Below, piece by piece: positions 36,194 through 48,680 of a stretch of DNA of 64,000 nt. Under the pieces are notes generated by a model. That model did no database searches, was not told where the DNA came from, and saw only the letters and a list, made by a program, of their open reading frames with translations. Position 1 is the first letter of the stretch. Each line of letters begins with the position of its first letter. The translations under genes were made by a program, and so were the position numbers. This stretch comes from an uncultured Acidobacteriota bacterium (GTDB lineage: Bacteria; Acidobacteriota; UBA6911; RPQK01; JAJDTT01): assembly GCA_951812665.1 (NCBI GenBank), contig CATOST010000013.1, forward strand, positions 1 through 64,000, written 5' to 3'.

Positions 36194-36227
36194 AAATCGG
36201 GAAATTGCAGAGTTTTTCTGGTCCGTG

Positions 36228-37292
36228 ATGACGAAGAGTAAGGCCTCGGCGGAACTCACTCAACGCGCTCACCAACTGCTCCACCTGCTGGTTCTCGAGT
36301 ACATTCGAACCGGCGCGCCCGTCGGCTCCAAGAGGTTGGCGTCTCTCCACCAGGAGGGGATCAGTCCCGCTACCATTCGAGCCCTCATGGCCCGGCTGGA
36401 ACAAGCGGGATTCCTGAACCAGCCCCACACGTCCGCGGGAAGAGTCCCGACCACCAAGGGCTTTCAGTTTTATATCGATCGGTTGGAGAGGACTCCTGAC
36501 CTGCCCCACCGGCAAGTGGCCCGGATCCGGCAGATGCTGGAGCAGGAGACGGATCCTGGCGACCTCATGGTCCAGACGTCTCAGATCCTTTCCCGGCTTT
36601 CCAGCAATCTCGGGTTCGTCCTGGCTCCGCCTCAGTCGGTGTCATTTCTCAAACGAATCGAGTTCGTGAAAATCTCATCCCGACGGATCCTGGCCATACT
36701 GGTAACTCGCGCAGGCTTGGTTCAGAGTCGCCTGATCGCATCCAGCCGGGATCTGAATCAGGAGGATCTGGACCGGGCCGGCCGCTTTTTCCAAGAGGAA
36801 TTCCAGGGACAGACCCTGTCCCATATCCGTCGTGAACTCCGAAGACTTCAGACCTGCAGCAGACGGGAGGCCCGTCCTCGCACCGACGCCATCCGTCTGG
36901 GATCGGCCAGCCTGTTCAGATCGCGGAGAAACCCGGGGAGCGATTCCGAGGTCTATTTCGGCGGGACCTCGCGGCTGCTTCAACAACCGGAGTTGACCGA
37001 TCAGGATCGGGCAGCCGGTCTGTTCAGGACCATGGAGAGAAAGAGCCGCTTGGCCAAGGTTCTCACCGAACGTCTTGATGCCGACCAACCGGCCCCACGT
37101 GTGACCTTGGATCTGGATCGTCACATTCCGGAGATGCGGGGTTGGGCCATGATCTCCTCACCCTATCTCTACCGGGAAAGAGTGGCGGGCAGCTTGGGAA
37201 TTCTCGGTCCCAGGCGCATGAAATACGACAAGGGGATCAGCTTGGTCGGTTATGTAGCCCGGCTCTTCGGTCAGATATTGAGCGCGACGTGA
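36228..37292 (+). CDS. hrcA: Heat-inducible transcription repressor HrcA
   Basis: 354 residues from ATG 36228. N-terminal winged helix (LLHLLVLEYIRTGAPVGSKRL, ISPATIRALMARLEQAGFL, HTSAGRVPTTKGFQFYID) and C-terminal GAF-like domain ending GSLGILGPRRMKYDKGISLV, a signature of HrcA. HrcA normally represses the hrcA-grpE-dnaK-dnaJ and groE operons by binding CIRCE. I found no convincing CIRCE inverted repeat upstream of hrcA, grpE or dnaJ here. grpE follows 133 bases later; dnaK does not. Confidence 0.93.
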   Translation: MTKSKASAELTQRAHQLLHLLVLEYIRTGAPVGSKRLASLHQEGISPATIRALMARLEQAGFLNQPHTSAGRVPTTKGFQFYIDRLERTPDLPHRQVARIRQMLEQETDPGDLMVQTSQILSRLSSNLGFVLAPPQSVSFLKRIEFVKISSRRILAILVTRAGLVQSRLIASSRDLNQEDLDRAGRFFQEEFQGQTLSHIRRELRRLQTCSRREARPRTDAIRLGSASLFRSRRNPGSDSEVYFGGTSRLLQQPELTDQDRAAGLFRTMERKSRLAKVLTERLDADQPAPRVTLDLDRHIPEMRGWAMISSPYLYRERVAGSLGILGPRRMKYDKGISLVGYVARLFGQILSAT

Positions 37293-37425
37293 CCCGCCGC
37301 CAGATAGTCGACACGCGGTTTGAGCGCTAGCCTTGTCCTGCACCGTCTCGAAACGATCCCTTCTAACCTGAAACTTGCTCACGCGAAACCACCGTGACTG
37401 GCAAGACCGAAAAGAGTTGACGACA

Positions 37426-38022
37426 ATGGAACCACCAGAAGAAATCGAAAACCAATCCGAAGTCTCTTCCGACCAAGACGGTCAGGAAGGGCCGCAGGAC
37501 GATCCTCCCCCGGCCGAGACCGCCGAGTCGATTTACGAAAATGCTCTTGGGGACCTCGCCAAGCAACGCGACGAATACTACGATCTGCTGCTCCGAAAAC
37601 AGGCCGAGTTCGACAACTATCGAAAACGGACCGACAAGAACCGCTTCGAAGCCCGGCTTCAGGGACAGGCGGACCTGGTGGTTGAGCTGCTTCCCGTACT
37701 GGATGCCTGTGCCAAGGGACTGGAGGTCATGTCGGCGGCCGATCCGGATCCCGCCCTCACGCCGTATCTGGAAGGCTACCGCCTGCTCGCCGAACAGATG
37801 AAGACGGTGTTGGAGAAGTTCCAGGTGACGACCGCTCCCGGAGTGGGCAGCCAGTTCGACCCCAGGGTTCACGAGGCGGTGCTTCGAGAGTTCACCCGGG
37901 AACATGAGGACGGCACCGTCATCGAGGAGTATCGGCCCGGTTACCTGATCCGGGACCGGCTCCTCCGGGCCGCCCAGGTCAAGGTGGCCATGCTTCCACC
38001 GGACGAACCTCCGGGTCGGTAA
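37426..38022 (+). CDS. grpE: Co-chaperone GrpE (DnaK nucleotide exchange factor)
   Basis: 198 residues. An acidic, coiled-coil N-terminus (EEIENQSEVSSDQDGQ), LLRKQAEFDNYRKRTDKNR, VVELLPVLDACAKGL, and the C-terminal FDPRVHEAVLRE..HEDGTVIEEYRPGYLIRDRLLR in pieces identify GrpE. It releases ADP from DnaK. ATG 37426 preferred; upstream TTG 37375 gives no extra similarity. Its partner dnaK is not in the window; a PKS gene stands in its place. Confidence 0.93.
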   Translation: MEPPEEIENQSEVSSDQDGQEGPQDDPPPAETAESIYENALGDLAKQRDEYYDLLLRKQAEFDNYRKRTDKNRFEARLQGQADLVVELLPVLDACAKGLEVMSAADPDPALTPYLEGYRLLAEQMKTVLEKFQVTTAPGVGSQFDPRVHEAVLREFTREHEDGTVIEEYRPGYLIRDRLLRAAQVKVAMLPPDEPPGR

Positions 38023-38042
38023 GGGGCCCAGTCTTGGGTCCC
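38023..38042 (+). terminator. Hairpin directly after grpE (terminator-like, no T-run)
   Basis: GGGGCCCA (38023-38030) pairs with TGGGTCCC (38035-38042), one G-U pair, four-base loop. No run of T follows, so termination would be weak or attenuated; it separates the chaperone unit from the PKS gene. Confidence 0.45.
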
Positions 38043-38103
38043 TGCCCAGAGAACGGGGTCTGGTGAGACACTCGGGTTAGTCCGCACCGGAGTGTGGAAC
38101 ACC

Positions 38104-41100
38104 ATGAGACAGGACGGCTTTCTCGATCCTTACGAGATTCTGCCCGCCGACCATGAGGGCGGAAGACGAAGGGAAATTCGGTCCGGAGAGCCGATCGCCA
38201 TCGTGGGCATGGCCTGCCGGTTCCCCGGCGCGAGGAACTTGGTGGCCTTCTGGCGTCTGCTCGAAACTGGCCGGAACGCCGTTATCGAAGGTGTTCCCGG
38301 GTCCGGCGTCGGGCGCGTGGGTGAACTCTTTCCGGATCCGTCGGTTCAAAGCCAAGCCTGCCGGTTCGGCGCCTACCTCGATGGAATCGACGAGTTCGAC
38401 GCCTGGTTTTTCCGTATTTCTCCAGTCGAGGCGCAACTGCTGGATCCTCAACAGCGCCTGATGTTGGAGACCAGCTGGCAGGCCCTCGAGGATGCGGGAA
38501 TCGATCCGGAAGGTCTCAAAGGTAGCCGGACCGGAGTATACGCCGGGATCAGCAACTACGATTATCGGGCGCTGATCCTGGACTCGGGTGAGTTTACCGA
38601 GCCTGCCAAAAGCCTCTATTCGGTAACGGGGACGTCATTCAACACCGCCATCGGGCGGGTGGCCTTCGTGCTGGGACTTGGGGGACCGGCGTTGGCGTTG
38701 GATACTGCCTGCTCTTCATCTCTGGTCGCCATCCACCAAGCGGTGTCGGGCCTGCAGCGGGGAGAGGCCGACATGGCGCTCGCGGGGGGCGTGCATGCGA
38801 TCCTGTCCGGCCGGCTGCTGGAACTGCGAGCGAATGCCGGGATGCTTTCTCCGGATGGACGGTGCGCGACGTTTGATGCTGCAGCGAACGGGTACGTGCG
38901 GGGGGAAGGCTGCGGAATCCTGGTCCTCAAGCGGCTCAGCCAGGCGGAAGCGGACGGCGACCGGATCTGGGCCGTGATCCGCGGCGCGGCGGTGAACCAG
39001 GACGGGGCGACCCCGGGACTGACAGTTCCAAACCAAGCGGCGCAGACACAGGTTATCAAGGAGGCGCTCTTTCAGGCGGGGGTCCGACCGGCGGAAGTGG
39101 ACTACGTCGAAGCGCACGGCACCGGGACCGAGGTGGGCGACCCCATCGAGTTGCGATCCACGGCGGCGGCGTACGCCAGGGGACGCCAAGCGGACCGTCC
39201 CCTTCTGATCGGGTCGGTGAAAACGAATATCGGCCACCTGGAGCCCGCGGCGGGGGTCGCCGGCGTGATCAAGGTCGTGCTCTCAATGAAGCACCGTCGG
39301 ATTCCACGGCATTTGCACTTCCGAAACCCGACTCCGCAGGTGGACTGGGACCGGCTGTGTCTGCGGGTGGCTTCGGCACCGATGGAGTGGCCGTTCGATT
39401 CCGATCGCCCCTTGAGGGCCGGCGTGAGCGGGTTCGGATGGTCGGGCACGAACGCCCATGTGGTGGTGGAGGGATACGAACCGGCAGACGGTGCCGACGC
39501 CGACCTGGACCTGAGGCACCGGCCTCTGGGTTCGCCCAGGCCAATCGCCGTTTCGCTGCCGCGGAAAATCCCGGAGCCGGCACTGGCAGAGAAAGGGCTT
39601 GCCCCGCGAAAGACGCGTCTCCTGCCCCTCTCGGCCAGGTCGGATGAGGCGCTTCGCGAGCTGGCGGAGCGGTATCTGAGTCGGCTCGACGAGCATGCCG
39701 GTGATCCGCTGCTGCCGGACCTGGCGTGGACGGCGGGGATGGGACGCAGTCATTTCAGACACCGGGCGGGTGTGGTGTTCCGGGATGCCGGGTCGCTGAG
39801 GGAAGGCCTGAGGGGAATCGTAGACCCGGAGGGGGGCTTGGGAACGGATCCGGGACCGGAGGCGGGCACCAAGGTGGCGTTCGCATACACGGGACAGGCC
39901 AGCCAGTGGGTCGGAATGGGGGAATCACTCTACGAGTGCGAGCCGGTGGTTCGGGCCATTCTGGACCGGTGTGAGGAGGTGTTTCGGGAGGAGAGAGGGG
40001 CTTCGCTCCTGGCGGTGATGTTCGGCCGGGGCGATTGCGCCGGGAACCTCGACGATCCGGCGTGGACCCAGCCGTCCATCTATGCGCTGGAGTGCGCGCT
40101 GACAGCGCTCTGGTCGAGCGCCGGCGTTCGGCCGAGCGTCGTGCTCGGCCACAGCCTGGGAGAGTTGGCGGCGGCCCAGGCGGCGGGGGTGTTCAGCCTT
40201 GAGGACGGGTTGCGGTTCGCCGCGTCCCGCGGGTTGCTGATGGCCAACCTCCCTGGCGGGGGGGCCATGGGAGTGATCTTCGCCCCGGCCTCCCGCGTGG
40301 CGGCAACGGTCGAGGAGATGAACGCGTCGTCCCGGGACTCGAGCCTCAGCGTGGCCGCGGACAACGGGGCGCAGCAGGCGGTAAGCGGACCAGCGGCGGA
40401 CGTCGAGTCTATTCTGGAGCGCTTCGAGAGAGAAGGGGTGCGGGTACGGCGGTTGAGGAAGAGCCCCGCCTATCACAGTGCTCTCGTCGAGCCGGCACTG
40501 GACAACCTGGAAGCGGCGCTTGCCGGTGTCGCCATCGCGCCGCCTTCCCTGACCTTTGTCAGCACTCTGACCGGCCGGGCCGTCGGCCCCGGCATGGCAC
40601 TCGACGGAGCGTACTGGCGCCGCCAGACGCGAGAACCGGTCGCCTTCCGTGGCGCGGTGGCGACGCTCGCGGAATTGGGGGTGGAAGCCATAGTGGAACT
40701 TGGACCTCATGCCGTGCTGGGTCCGATGGTGGTTTTGGCTTGGCCCGAGTCGGCCGACTCTGCCGGTTCCCCGGCCGTTCTTTCGAGCCTCAGGCGTCCG
40801 GGCCGTCAAGTTTCGGAGGAAGAGGCCGAGGACGCGTTCGTCGCCGCGGTGGCACGAGCTTACGAGACGGGTCTGCCGCTCTCTTTTCCGGGACTTTTCG
40901 CCGGGGAGTCCCGGCGCCGGATCTCGCTGCCGGGATATCCGTTCCAGCGCGAGAGCCACTGGATCAGGGCCCCGAAGCGGCGCCGGCTTGCCGCAGATCA
41001 TCCTTTGCTCGGCACCCGGCACGAGTCCGCAAGTGGGGAGATCTCATTCGAAACGGAAGTGTTCCCCTCCGACCCGTCGTGGCTGGATGATCACCGGGTA

Positions 41101-44100
41101 TTCGGCCGCCTCGTGGCGCCGGGTGCGCTCTACGGTGCCATGGCGGCGGCATCCCTGGCCGAGGGCGCCGGATTGCAGGTCTTGGAGGACATGCAGTTGC
41201 GCAATCCCCTGGTTTTCCCAGAGGGGAATTCCGAGGAGGGCAGTAGTGACGGAGGCCGGAAATTGCAGCTCCTGGTCGACGCATCCGGTGACGAGCCGTC
41301 GCGCCGGGTCCGGATTCTCAGCCGAGGAGATGCCGGAGAGGAATGGACGCTGCATGCGGAGGGTCGGATCTCGCCCCTGTCCCGTGAACCGAAAGTCGCG
41401 CCGCGCCTGGATCTGGAGGATCTCAAAGCTGGCCTGTCGTCCCGGGACGTGGCGGCAATCTACCGCTCCAAGGCCAGCGTGGGGATCGATCTCGGCCCCC
41501 AGTTTCGAACCCTGAAGGCGGTCTGGTCCCGCGCAGGCGAGGCACTGGGCGAAATCGCGATCCTGAACGCTCCGGACGGGAACGGGTCGGACATCCATCC
41601 GCTTCTGCTCGACGGTTGCTTTCAGGTCATGTCGGCGGCGCGGGGTCCTGCGGGGACCGGGGACGGGGCCACGTATCTTCCATTCGCGTGGGACCGACTG
41701 TGGTTGACGGGGCGGCTGCCGGAGCGCGTCGTCTGCCATGCGCGCATGAGGGAGAAATCGCCGGACCGGGCACCGGATTCGAATACCGCCGATCCGCCAG
41801 AGATCCTGACCGGAGATCTCCGGATCTACGATCCGAGTGGGGTCCTGCTGGGAGGTTTGAACGGGTACACGGTGAAGCGGGCGACACGGGCGGCGCTGCT
41901 CTCGGCGGTGGAAGGTTTGAAGGAGCTGCTCTACGAGATCGTGTGGCGGGAACGAGCCCTTGCGCCGGGCCTGCCGGGTGCGGAATTCCTCCCGAGTCCG
42001 GAAACCGTTGCGGCACCCTCAGGACCGTTCTCCCAGTATCTCGCAGCCGAAGGAGTCGGGTCCGAAGACAGGGACTCCATGCTGGAAGACCTGGAGCGGT
42101 TGTCCCGGTCTTACGCACTCTCGACCCTGGACCAGCTGGGTTGGGAACGGAGGGCAGGCGTATCCGTAGACTCCGAGGACTTGCGCCTGAGCCTGAAGGT
42201 TCTCGGAGATCACAGGCGCCTTTTCCGCCGGCTGCTTGAAATGCTGGCCCAGGCGGGCGTGCTGGGGGAGGTGGGAGACGGGTTCGTCGTGGTGGTGGGA
42301 TCCGAGGATCCCCGGCCGGAAGGAATGGGCGATCCCGAGGAGTCTGCGATCCGGATCGCCAGCTTGTACCCGCACGGATCGAACGAGATCGGGCTCCTTC
42401 GGCGGTGTGCCGCTGCTCTGGCGGAGGTGCTTCGCGGTCGCGCCGACCCGCTGGCGCTTCTATTCAGCAGCGGCGAACCGAGTGCGGCCGATCTGTATCG
42501 GAAGGCGCCGGTGGCACGTGCGGGAAACCGGATGCTCGGAGACGCAGTTCGGGCGCTCGTGGCTGCGTTGCCGGCGGACCGAAGGCTGCGGGTGGTGGAG
42601 GTCGGAGCGGGTACCGGCTCGGCGACCACTTCCGTACTGCCGGAGCTTCCTTCCGGACGGTTCGACTATACGTATACCGACATCACGGCGGGCTTCTTTG
42701 CCCCAGCCGAGACGCGTTTCGGAGACGGTGACGGGGCCATCGAATACCGGGTGCTGGACCTCGAGAAGGATCCGGTGGCGCAGGGCTTCGACTGGCACAG
42801 CTATGACCTGCTGATCGCTTCCAACGTGCTGCATGCGACGCGGGACCTCCAGGAGACTCTGACCCACTGTCGAAGGCTTCTGGCGCCATCGGGGCAGCTT
42901 TTGGCGCTGGAGAATCTGCGTGCTCAGAGCTGGCTGGATCTGACGTTCGGACAATTGGACGGATGGTGGCGATTCTCCGACAGCTACCGCCCGCATCACG
43001 CCGTGGCGGGCCCCGCGGTTTGGCGCCGGGCTCTCGGGGACACGGGATTCGGCGAGATCGGGATCCTGGGAGTGGACGAGTCGGAAGCGGCCGGAATGCC
43101 CGACCGGGGGGTGATCGTGGCGCGGGGGCCGGCGGAGGTGGACGAGCCGCAAGGCGCCTGGATTCTGGCGGCGGACGAAGCTGGTGTCGCGGCCGGGTTG
43201 GCAGCGGAACTTGCGGCCCGGAACCAGAGGGTGGTCTTGGCAAGCCGGTCTGCGCCGGCGGTCAGGAGACGGGCGGAGAACGGTTCCGGGACCGTCAGCA
43301 CGAAGGTGGAGATGGAGCGGCGCGAATCGTGGCGATCGCTGGTGAACGATCTGCCGGACGATGTGCCCCTCAGCGGCGTGGTGCATCTCGCGGCCCTGGA
43401 CGGCCATGGCCCCGGGGCGACGTCCGCGGAAATGGCGGAGGATTCGAGGCGGGCGGCGGAGACCGCGCTGGCGCTGGTGCAGGGCGTCGTCGACTCCGAT
43501 GTGATCCCCGGGAAGGGCGTCTGGTTGGTCACGCGCGGCGCGCAGGTGCTGGAGCGGGAACGTAACGGGGAGCTTGCCGGCGCGCTGCTCTGGGGCTTCG
43601 GCAAGGTGGTGGCCCGGGAAGCGTCCCAACTGCAGCCGCGGATGATCGATCTCGACCCCGACGACGCGACGGCGCTCAGATCGCGCCTCGCCGATGAGCT
43701 GCTCCATCCCGACCCTGAGACTCATATCGCGTACCGTGGGGATTTTCGCCGGGTGGCCCGGCTGGTTCGGGCCGGGGCCGGGGCGGAGAGGCTGTCCCTG
43801 CCGCAAGGGACCGGCTGGTGGCTGGAACCCGATCCGGGCGGCGCGCTCAAGCGACTGCAGGTGAAGCCGATGGCGGCGCGTCCGCTGGAGCCGCGAGAAG
43901 TTCGCGTCGCCGTCGAGGCGACCGGGCTCAATTTCAGGGATGTGCTCCGCTCCATCGGTTTGATCGACAAGGGGCTGCTGGGCCGCGAGATGTCCGGCCA
44001 CATTCTGGAAGCGGGTTCCGAGGTGTCGGCCGTTGCGGTGGGCGACCGCGTGGTCGGATTGGGGTTCGGTACCTTCGGGCCCGAAGTGGTCACACGGGAG

Positions 44101-47100
44101 GAGTTGGTGGCGCCTGCACCGCCGGAGGTAGCGGCCGCGGCGCTCGCAACCTTGCCGACCGCGTTCGTAACTGCCGCGCTGTCGTACCAGCTTGCCGGAT
44201 TGAAGTCCGGCGAACGGGTCTTGATTCATTCCGGCGCGGGGGGTGTGGGGTTGGCGGCGATCCAGTTGGCAGGTGCCGCGGGAGCGCGGGTCTTCGCGAC
44301 CGCGAGTGCTCCCAAGTGGGACTATCTCCGGTCGCTGGGGGTGGAGCACGTGTTCGACAGCCGTCAGACGGCCTTCGCCGGGGAAATCCTCGAAGCCACG
44401 TCCGGAGCCGGCGTCGAGGTGGTGGTGAACAGCCTGACGGGAGAGGGCTTCATCGACGCGAGCCTCTCCTGCCTGGCCCAAGACGGCCGGTTCGTGGAGT
44501 TGGCCCGGCGGGACATCCTGAGCCAGGAGGAAATGGCGGCGGTGCGTCCCGATGTGTCCTACTCCATCCTCGATCTGGACGGCTTGAAGAAGCGCGAACC
44601 GGCAAGGCCGGGAGCGGCCCTGAAACGCGTGATGGATCAGCTGGCGGCGGGAGAGGTGACACCGCTTCGCCTGGTCCGGTGGCCGCTGTCCGAAGCGCGA
44701 GCCGCCATGAGATTCATGCGCGCCGCCCGGCACCTGGGAAAGATCGTCTTGACCACTTCGCCGCTCACCCGGGGCCGGTTGCGGGAGGACCGGACCTATC
44801 TGGTGACCGGCGGTCTGGGCGGGATCGGTTGCGCCTTGGCCGAATGGCTCGCCGGCCGGGGAGCGGGAGCGATCGTATTGAACGGTCGGCGACCGCCGGA
44901 CGAGGCCGCGGAGAAAGTGATCGGCGCACTCGGGAACCGGGGAGCGACGGTGCGGGTGGAGCTCGCGGATGTGACGGACGCCGGCGCCGTGGAGGAAATG
45001 CTGGCGCGAATGGATCGGGAGCTGCCTCCCCTCGGGGGTGTGATCCACAGCGTGGGCGTACTCTCGGATCAGTCCCTAGGGAACCAGAGTTGGGACCGGT
45101 TCGAGCAAGTGCTCTGGCCCAAGGTGATGGGCGCCTGGCATCTGCACCGGGCGACCCTGGACCGGGATCCGGACCTGTTCGTCCTCTTCTCCAGCGTTGC
45201 CGGCGTTCTGGGCAATCCGGGCCAGGCGAACCATGCTGCGGCCAACGCATTCCTCGATCAACTCGCCGGCCATCGCCGGGCGTTGGGGCTCCCCGGACAG
45301 GCGATCGCCTGGGGAGCGTGGTCGGGGCTGGGTGAAGCCGAGGAACACCGGGAGCGGATCGCCCGCCAGTTGGAGGCATCGGGAACCGGCTGGATCAGCC
45401 CGCGGCAGGGTCTGCGGGCATTCGAGCGCCTGGTACGCGACGACGTCACGACAGCCCTGGTGGCGGCGGTGGACTGGCCGGTTTACGGACAAGCCGTCGA
45501 CGGGCGCCCGGCACTGCTGGAGGACCTGCTGTCCGACGTCGCGGAAACGGGGGCCGACTCGCCGGCTTTGGCCGGCGACCTCATTTCCCGGCTGCGGCAG
45601 GCGCCGCCGGCAGCGCACGAGGAGCTGCTGGTGTCCTTCCTGCGGCAGGAAGTACAGGCGGTGCTCAGGCTCCCGACGGCGCCGGCGCCGACGGCGGCAT
45701 TCTTCGATCTCGGGATGGACTCGCTGATGGCGATGGAGCTGAGGAACCGGCTGAACCGGGTGTTCTCCGGGGAGTACGCGGCTCCCAACACCATCGTGTT
45801 CGATTACCCGGACATTTCCGGACTCGCCGGCCATCTGGCGGTGAAACTTGGCTTGGCCGACCGCGAGGAAGCCTCACTGGCGCCCCCCGAGCCGGAGCCC
45901 CGGGCCGCGGTGCAGAGCGAGGACGACGGTATCGCGATTGTGGGCATGGCCTGCCGGTTCCCTGGCGCCCCGGACCTTCCCGCCTTTTGGCGGCAACTCG
46001 AAGCGGGCGTGGACGCGGTGACCGACGGCCGCCAGGATTCGGGTCCCTGGTACGGCGTCGCCGGAGACCCCGAGTCGCCGGATGCCGCCTCGCGGCGGGG
46101 TGGATTCGTCGAGGACATCGACCGCTTCGACTCGAGGTTCTTCCGAATCGCGCCGATCGAGGCGCGGATGATGGATCCGCGGCAGCGATTGTTGCTGGAG
46201 ACGACTTGGCATGCGCTGGAAGACGCAGGTATCGATCCCGACGGGTTGAAGGGAAGCCGCACCAGCGTATATGTCGGGGTGGGTAACGGAGACTACCGGG
46301 ATCTGGCCACGGCCAGCGGCGAGGCTCACGGGTATCTCGGCACCTCCATGAGCGTCGCCGCCGGGCGGATCGCCTTCGTATTGGGACTCACCGGTCCGGC
46401 AGTACCACTGGACTTGGGGTGTGCGTCGTCCCTGGTGGCGGCCCATCAGGCCGCTGGTGCCCTGCAACAGAACGAAACTGACCTGGCTCTCGTTGGCGGC
46501 GTCAACGCGGTTCTTTCCCCGGCGGTCACGACCTTCATGCGGGAGGCCGGGATGCTCTCGGAGAGCGGCAGGTGCCGGACCTTCGACGCCGGGGCCGACG
46601 GATTCGTCCGGGGTGAGGGTTGCGGCATGATCGTTCTGAAGCGGCTGAGCGAAGCAACGGCCGCCGGGGATCGAATCTGGGGCGTGATCCGTGGATCGGC
46701 CGTGAACCAGAATGGGCCGAGCGCGGGATTGATCATCCCCAACGGGCCGGCTCAGGAACGGGTGATCGAGGAAGCGCTGTCGCGGGCGGGAGTCCCGCCG
46801 GCTGCGGTGGATTACCTGGAGGCGCATGGAGGCGGTTCGAATCTGGGTGATCCGATCGAGATCCTGGCAGCGGCAGCCGTCTACGGCAGGAGACGGGACG
46901 CGGAACGTCCTCTGCTGCTGGGTTCGGTAAAAACGAACATCGGCCATCTGGAGTGCGCGGCGGGGATTGCCAGCCTGATCAAGGTCGTGCTCGCCATGAA
47001 CCACGGTGTCATTCCGAAACATCTTCATTTCCGCGACCCGACCCCGCATCTGGACTGGGACCAACTCCCGGTGCGAGTGACGTCCCAGGCGACGGATTGG

Positions 47101-48525
47101 CCGCTTGGCGCCGATCGGAAACCGCGCGCGGGAGTGAGTTCGTTCGGCCTCTCGGGAATCAACGCGCACCTCATGGTGGAGGGTTACGTCAGGCCGGATG
47201 GCGACTCTGCCACACTCGACGAAGAACGCGTTCCCGTGGGTCCCGCTCGGACCGTTGCCGTGTCCCAGCCGGCGCCGGCCGTGGACCTGCCTCCTTCAAC
47301 CGGCGATCTGGCTCCTCGCTCCAAACGGATCTTGCCCCTCTCCGGCAAGTCGGACCTGGCGCTCCGGGACTTGGCGAAGCGGTACCTCGCTTGGCTCGAC
47401 CGGCGCGCCGGGGAGCTCGCTTCCGATTCCGCCGCACTGGATCCAGTGCTTTCGGACATGGCTTGGACGGCCGGCGTGGGACGGAGCCACTTCCAGCACC
47501 GGGCCGGTATCGTTTTTCAGGATTCCAGGTCGTTGCGGGACGGGCTGATGGCGCTCTCGGAGATCGATGCAGGGACGGAACATGACACGGTGCCGAGGGT
47601 GGCCTTCGCCTACGCCGGATGGAGCAGCCAGTGGTTCGGAATGGGAAGGAATCTTTACGAGAGCGAGCCGGTGGTCCGCACCGTATTGGATCGTTGCGAC
47701 TCGTTGCTCCGGGAGCTAAGAGGAGGAGGAGGTTCGTTGCTGGGCGGCCTTTTCGGCCACACGGCCGCCGGCGGGGATTTCACCGACCCGATAGGGGCGG
47801 AACCCGCGGTCTACGCACTGGAGTGTGCGCTCACCGCGTTGTGGTCCAGCGTGGGGATCCAGCCCAGCATCGTGGCCGGGGCCGGAATCGGCGAGTTGGC
47901 GGCGGCCCAGGCGGCTGCGGTTTTCAGCTTGGAGGAGGGACTGCGGTTGGCGGCGGCGCGGAGCTCGGTGACGGCGGAGTTGCGGCGAGAGGGGCGAGCA
48001 GCGCCGCCGGTGGAGGGTCCGGACGCGGCCGTTCGGGGATTCTCGTTTGCGCCGCCGTCGCTCGTCCTGGTCAGCGGTGCGACAGGCCGTGCCGTGGAGT
48101 CGGCCGAGGTGACGGACCACGCCTATTGGCGCCGGCAGGCACAGGAAACGGCGGATCTCGGCCCATGCGGCGGGACGCTGGCGAAGCTGGGAGCCGAGGT
48201 GGTGGTGGAGATCAGTCCCGACGCCGTGCTGGGGCCGACGGGTGTCCGGTCTGGGACCGGTTCGGGCGGTGGACCCGAGGCGACCCGTGCGCCGGTCGTG
48301 CTCCGGAGCCTGCGACGCCCGTCCGGAACCGAGGCCGCGGCGGAGTGCGGCGACGGCTTCGTAGAGGCCGTCGCGGGAGCTTACGAGGCGGGTCTGCCGG
48401 TAGCCTTCGCCGGACTCTTCGCGGGCGAGATTCGACGCCGGGTTTCCCTGCCGATCTATCCGTTCCAACGCCGGCGCCACTGGCTCAAAACGCCGGTGCG
48501 GGCGGCATCCGGCTCCGGACCTTGA
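38104..48525 (+). CDS. Type I modular/iterative polyketide synthase, KS-AT-DH-cMT-(KR)-ER-KR-ACP-KS-AT(dead)
   Basis: About 3473 residues (ATG 38104; GTG 38092 also possible). Order with rough positions: KS1 29-455 (Cys203 in TACSSS, His338, His378); AT1 590-880 (GHSLG with Ser684; PAYH at the specificity site, not diagnostic); DH 966-1255 (His997 in [10 protein letters not shown], Asp1170 in LLDGCFQ); C-methyltransferase 1335-1655 (VGAGTGS at 1500); structural KR half 1685-1890; ER 1905-2215 ([11 protein letters not shown] at 2042); KR 2230-2425 (TGGLGGIG, Ser in LFSSVAG, His2377 where Tyr is usual, LSD motif); ACP with Ser2540 (LGMDSLM); KS2 2608-3030 (Cys2773 in DLGCASS, His2908, His2948); AT2 3165-3450, where GHSxG has become GAGIG and ~70 residues are missing. 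It ends after the post-AT motif YPFQRRRHW with no final ACP or TE. One complete C-methylating, fully reducing module implies a methyl-branched fatty-acid-like product (inference). Confidence 0.93.
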   Translation: MRQDGFLDPYEILPADHEGGRRREIRSGEPIAIVGMACRFPGARNLVAFWRLLETGRNAVIEGVPGSGVGRVGELFPDPSVQSQACRFGAYLDGIDEFDAWFFRISPVEAQLLDPQQRLMLETSWQALEDAGIDPEGLKGSRTGVYAGISNYDYRALILDSGEFTEPAKSLYSVTGTSFNTAIGRVAFVLGLGGPALALDTACSSSLVAIHQAVSGLQRGEADMALAGGVHAILSGRLLELRANAGMLSPDGRCATFDAAANGYVRGEGCGILVLKRLSQAEADGDRIWAVIRGAAVNQDGATPGLTVPNQAAQTQVIKEALFQAGVRPAEVDYVEAHGTGTEVGDPIELRSTAAAYARGRQADRPLLIGSVKTNIGHLEPAAGVAGVIKVVLSMKHRRIPRHLHFRNPTPQVDWDRLCLRVASAPMEWPFDSDRPLRAGVSGFGWSGTNAHVVVEGYEPADGADADLDLRHRPLGSPRPIAVSLPRKIPEPALAEKGLAPRKTRLLPLSARSDEALRELAERYLSRLDEHAGDPLLPDLAWTAGMGRSHFRHRAGVVFRDAGSLREGLRGIVDPEGGLGTDPGPEAGTKVAFAYTGQASQWVGMGESLYECEPVVRAILDRCEEVFREERGASLLAVMFGRGDCAGNLDDPAWTQPSIYALECALTALWSSAGVRPSVVLGHSLGELAAAQAAGVFSLEDGLRFAASRGLLMANLPGGGAMGVIFAPASRVAATVEEMNASSRDSSLSVAADNGAQQAVSGPAADVESILERFEREGVRVRRLRKSPAYHSALVEPALDNLEAALAGVAIAPPSLTFVSTLTGRAVGPGMALDGAYWRRQTREPVAFRGAVATLAELGVEAIVELGPHAVLGPMVVLAWPESADSAGSPAVLSSLRRPGRQVSEEEAEDAFVAAVARAYETGLPLSFPGLFAGESRRRISLPGYPFQRESHWIRAPKRRRLAADHPLLGTRHESASGEISFETEVFPSDPSWLDDHRVFGRLVAPGALYGAMAAASLAEGAGLQVLEDMQLRNPLVFPEGNSEEGSSDGGRKLQLLVDASGDEPSRRVRILSRGDAGEEWTLHAEGRISPLSREPKVAPRLDLEDLKAGLSSRDVAAIYRSKASVGIDLGPQFRTLKAVWSRAGEALGEIAILNAPDGNGSDIHPLLLDGCFQVMSAARGPAGTGDGATYLPFAWDRLWLTGRLPERVVCHARMREKSPDRAPDSNTADPPEILTGDLRIYDPSGVLLGGLNGYTVKRATRAALLSAVEGLKELLYEIVWRERALAPGLPGAEFLPSPETVAAPSGPFSQYLAAEGVGSEDRDSMLEDLERLSRSYALSTLDQLGWERRAGVSVDSEDLRLSLKVLGDHRRLFRRLLEMLAQAGVLGEVGDGFVVVVGSEDPRPEGMGDPEESAIRIASLYPHGSNEIGLLRRCAAALAEVLRGRADPLALLFSSGEPSAADLYRKAPVARAGNRMLGDAVRALVAALPADRRLRVVEVGAGTGSATTSVLPELPSGRFDYTYTDITAGFFAPAETRFGDGDGAIEYRVLDLEKDPVAQGFDWHSYDLLIASNVLHATRDLQETLTHCRRLLAPSGQLLALENLRAQSWLDLTFGQLDGWWRFSDSYRPHHAVAGPAVWRRALGDTGFGEIGILGVDESEAAGMPDRGVIVARGPAEVDEPQGAWILAADEAGVAAGLAAELAARNQRVVLASRSAPAVRRRAENGSGTVSTKVEMERRESWRSLVNDLPDDVPLSGVVHLAALDGHGPGATSAEMAEDSRRAAETALALVQGVVDSDVIPGKGVWLVTRGAQVLERERNGELAGALLWGFGKVVAREASQLQPRMIDLDPDDATALRSRLADELLHPDPETHIAYRGDFRRVARLVRAGAGAERLSLPQGTGWWLEPDPGGALKRLQVKPMAARPLEPREVRVAVEATGLNFRDVLRSIGLIDKGLLGREMSGHILEAGSEVSAVAVGDRVVGLGFGTFGPEVVTREELVAPAPPEVAAAALATLPTAFVTAALSYQLAGLKSGERVLIHSGAGGVGLAAIQLAGAAGARVFATASAPKWDYLRSLGVEHVFDSRQTAFAGEILEATSGAGVEVVVNSLTGEGFIDASLSCLAQDGRFVELARRDILSQEEMAAVRPDVSYSILDLDGLKKREPARPGAALKRVMDQLAAGEVTPLRLVRWPLSEARAAMRFMRAARHLGKIVLTTSPLTRGRLREDRTYLVTGGLGGIGCALAEWLAGRGAGAIVLNGRRPPDEAAEKVIGALGNRGATVRVELADVTDAGAVEEMLARMDRELPPLGGVIHSVGVLSDQSLGNQSWDRFEQVLWPKVMGAWHLHRATLDRDPDLFVLFSSVAGVLGNPGQANHAAANAFLDQLAGHRRALGLPGQAIAWGAWSGLGEAEEHRERIARQLEASGTGWISPRQGLRAFERLVRDDVTTALVAAVDWPVYGQAVDGRPALLEDLLSDVAETGADSPALAGDLISRLRQAPPAAHEELLVSFLRQEVQAVLRLPTAPAPTAAFFDLGMDSLMAMELRNRLNRVFSGEYAAPNTIVFDYPDISGLAGHLAVKLGLADREEASLAPPEPEPRAAVQSEDDGIAIVGMACRFPGAPDLPAFWRQLEAGVDAVTDGRQDSGPWYGVAGDPESPDAASRRGGFVEDIDRFDSRFFRIAPIEARMMDPRQRLLLETTWHALEDAGIDPDGLKGSRTSVYVGVGNGDYRDLATASGEAHGYLGTSMSVAAGRIAFVLGLTGPAVPLDLGCASSLVAAHQAAGALQQNETDLALVGGVNAVLSPAVTTFMREAGMLSESGRCRTFDAGADGFVRGEGCGMIVLKRLSEATAAGDRIWGVIRGSAVNQNGPSAGLIIPNGPAQERVIEEALSRAGVPPAAVDYLEAHGGGSNLGDPIEILAAAAVYGRRRDAERPLLLGSVKTNIGHLECAAGIASLIKVVLAMNHGVIPKHLHFRDPTPHLDWDQLPVRVTSQATDWPLGADRKPRAGVSSFGLSGINAHLMVEGYVRPDGDSATLDEERVPVGPARTVAVSQPAPAVDLPPSTGDLAPRSKRILPLSGKSDLALRDLAKRYLAWLDRRAGELASDSAALDPVLSDMAWTAGVGRSHFQHRAGIVFQDSRSLRDGLMALSEIDAGTEHDTVPRVAFAYAGWSSQWFGMGRNLYESEPVVRTVLDRCDSLLRELRGGGGSLLGGLFGHTAAGGDFTDPIGAEPAVYALECALTALWSSVGIQPSIVAGAGIGELAAAQAAAVFSLEEGLRLAAARSSVTAELRREGRAAPPVEGPDAAVRGFSFAPPSLVLVSGATGRAVESAEVTDHAYWRRQAQETADLGPCGGTLAKLGAEVVVEISPDAVLGPTGVRSGTGSGGGPEATRAPVVLRSLRRPSGTEAAAECGDGFVEAVAGAYEAGLPVAFAGLFAGEIRRRVSLPIYPFQRRRHWLKTPVRAASGSGP

Positions 48526-48680
48526 CGCGTTCTTCGAGGCCATCTCGAAGCGGCTGCAGCCGGTCCGGACCCGATCCCGGCACCTGTTCGGCAGGTGTGC
48601 GATTCATTGACGGGATGGCCTGCACTTGCTAATCTTCCGGCCACCTTAAGGTTGCGAATCCAGCGAAAGGACTCCTCCAA

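Noticed and set aside
37300-37345. TTTGAGCGCTAGCC as a half of a CIRCE element
   Set aside because: The matching inverted half at nine bases distance is missing.
42460-45048. Long minus-strand open frame (862 codons) opposite the PKS
   Set aside because: It is a by-product of GC-rich codon usage on the coding strand; it has no recognisable domains and runs across several PKS domains.
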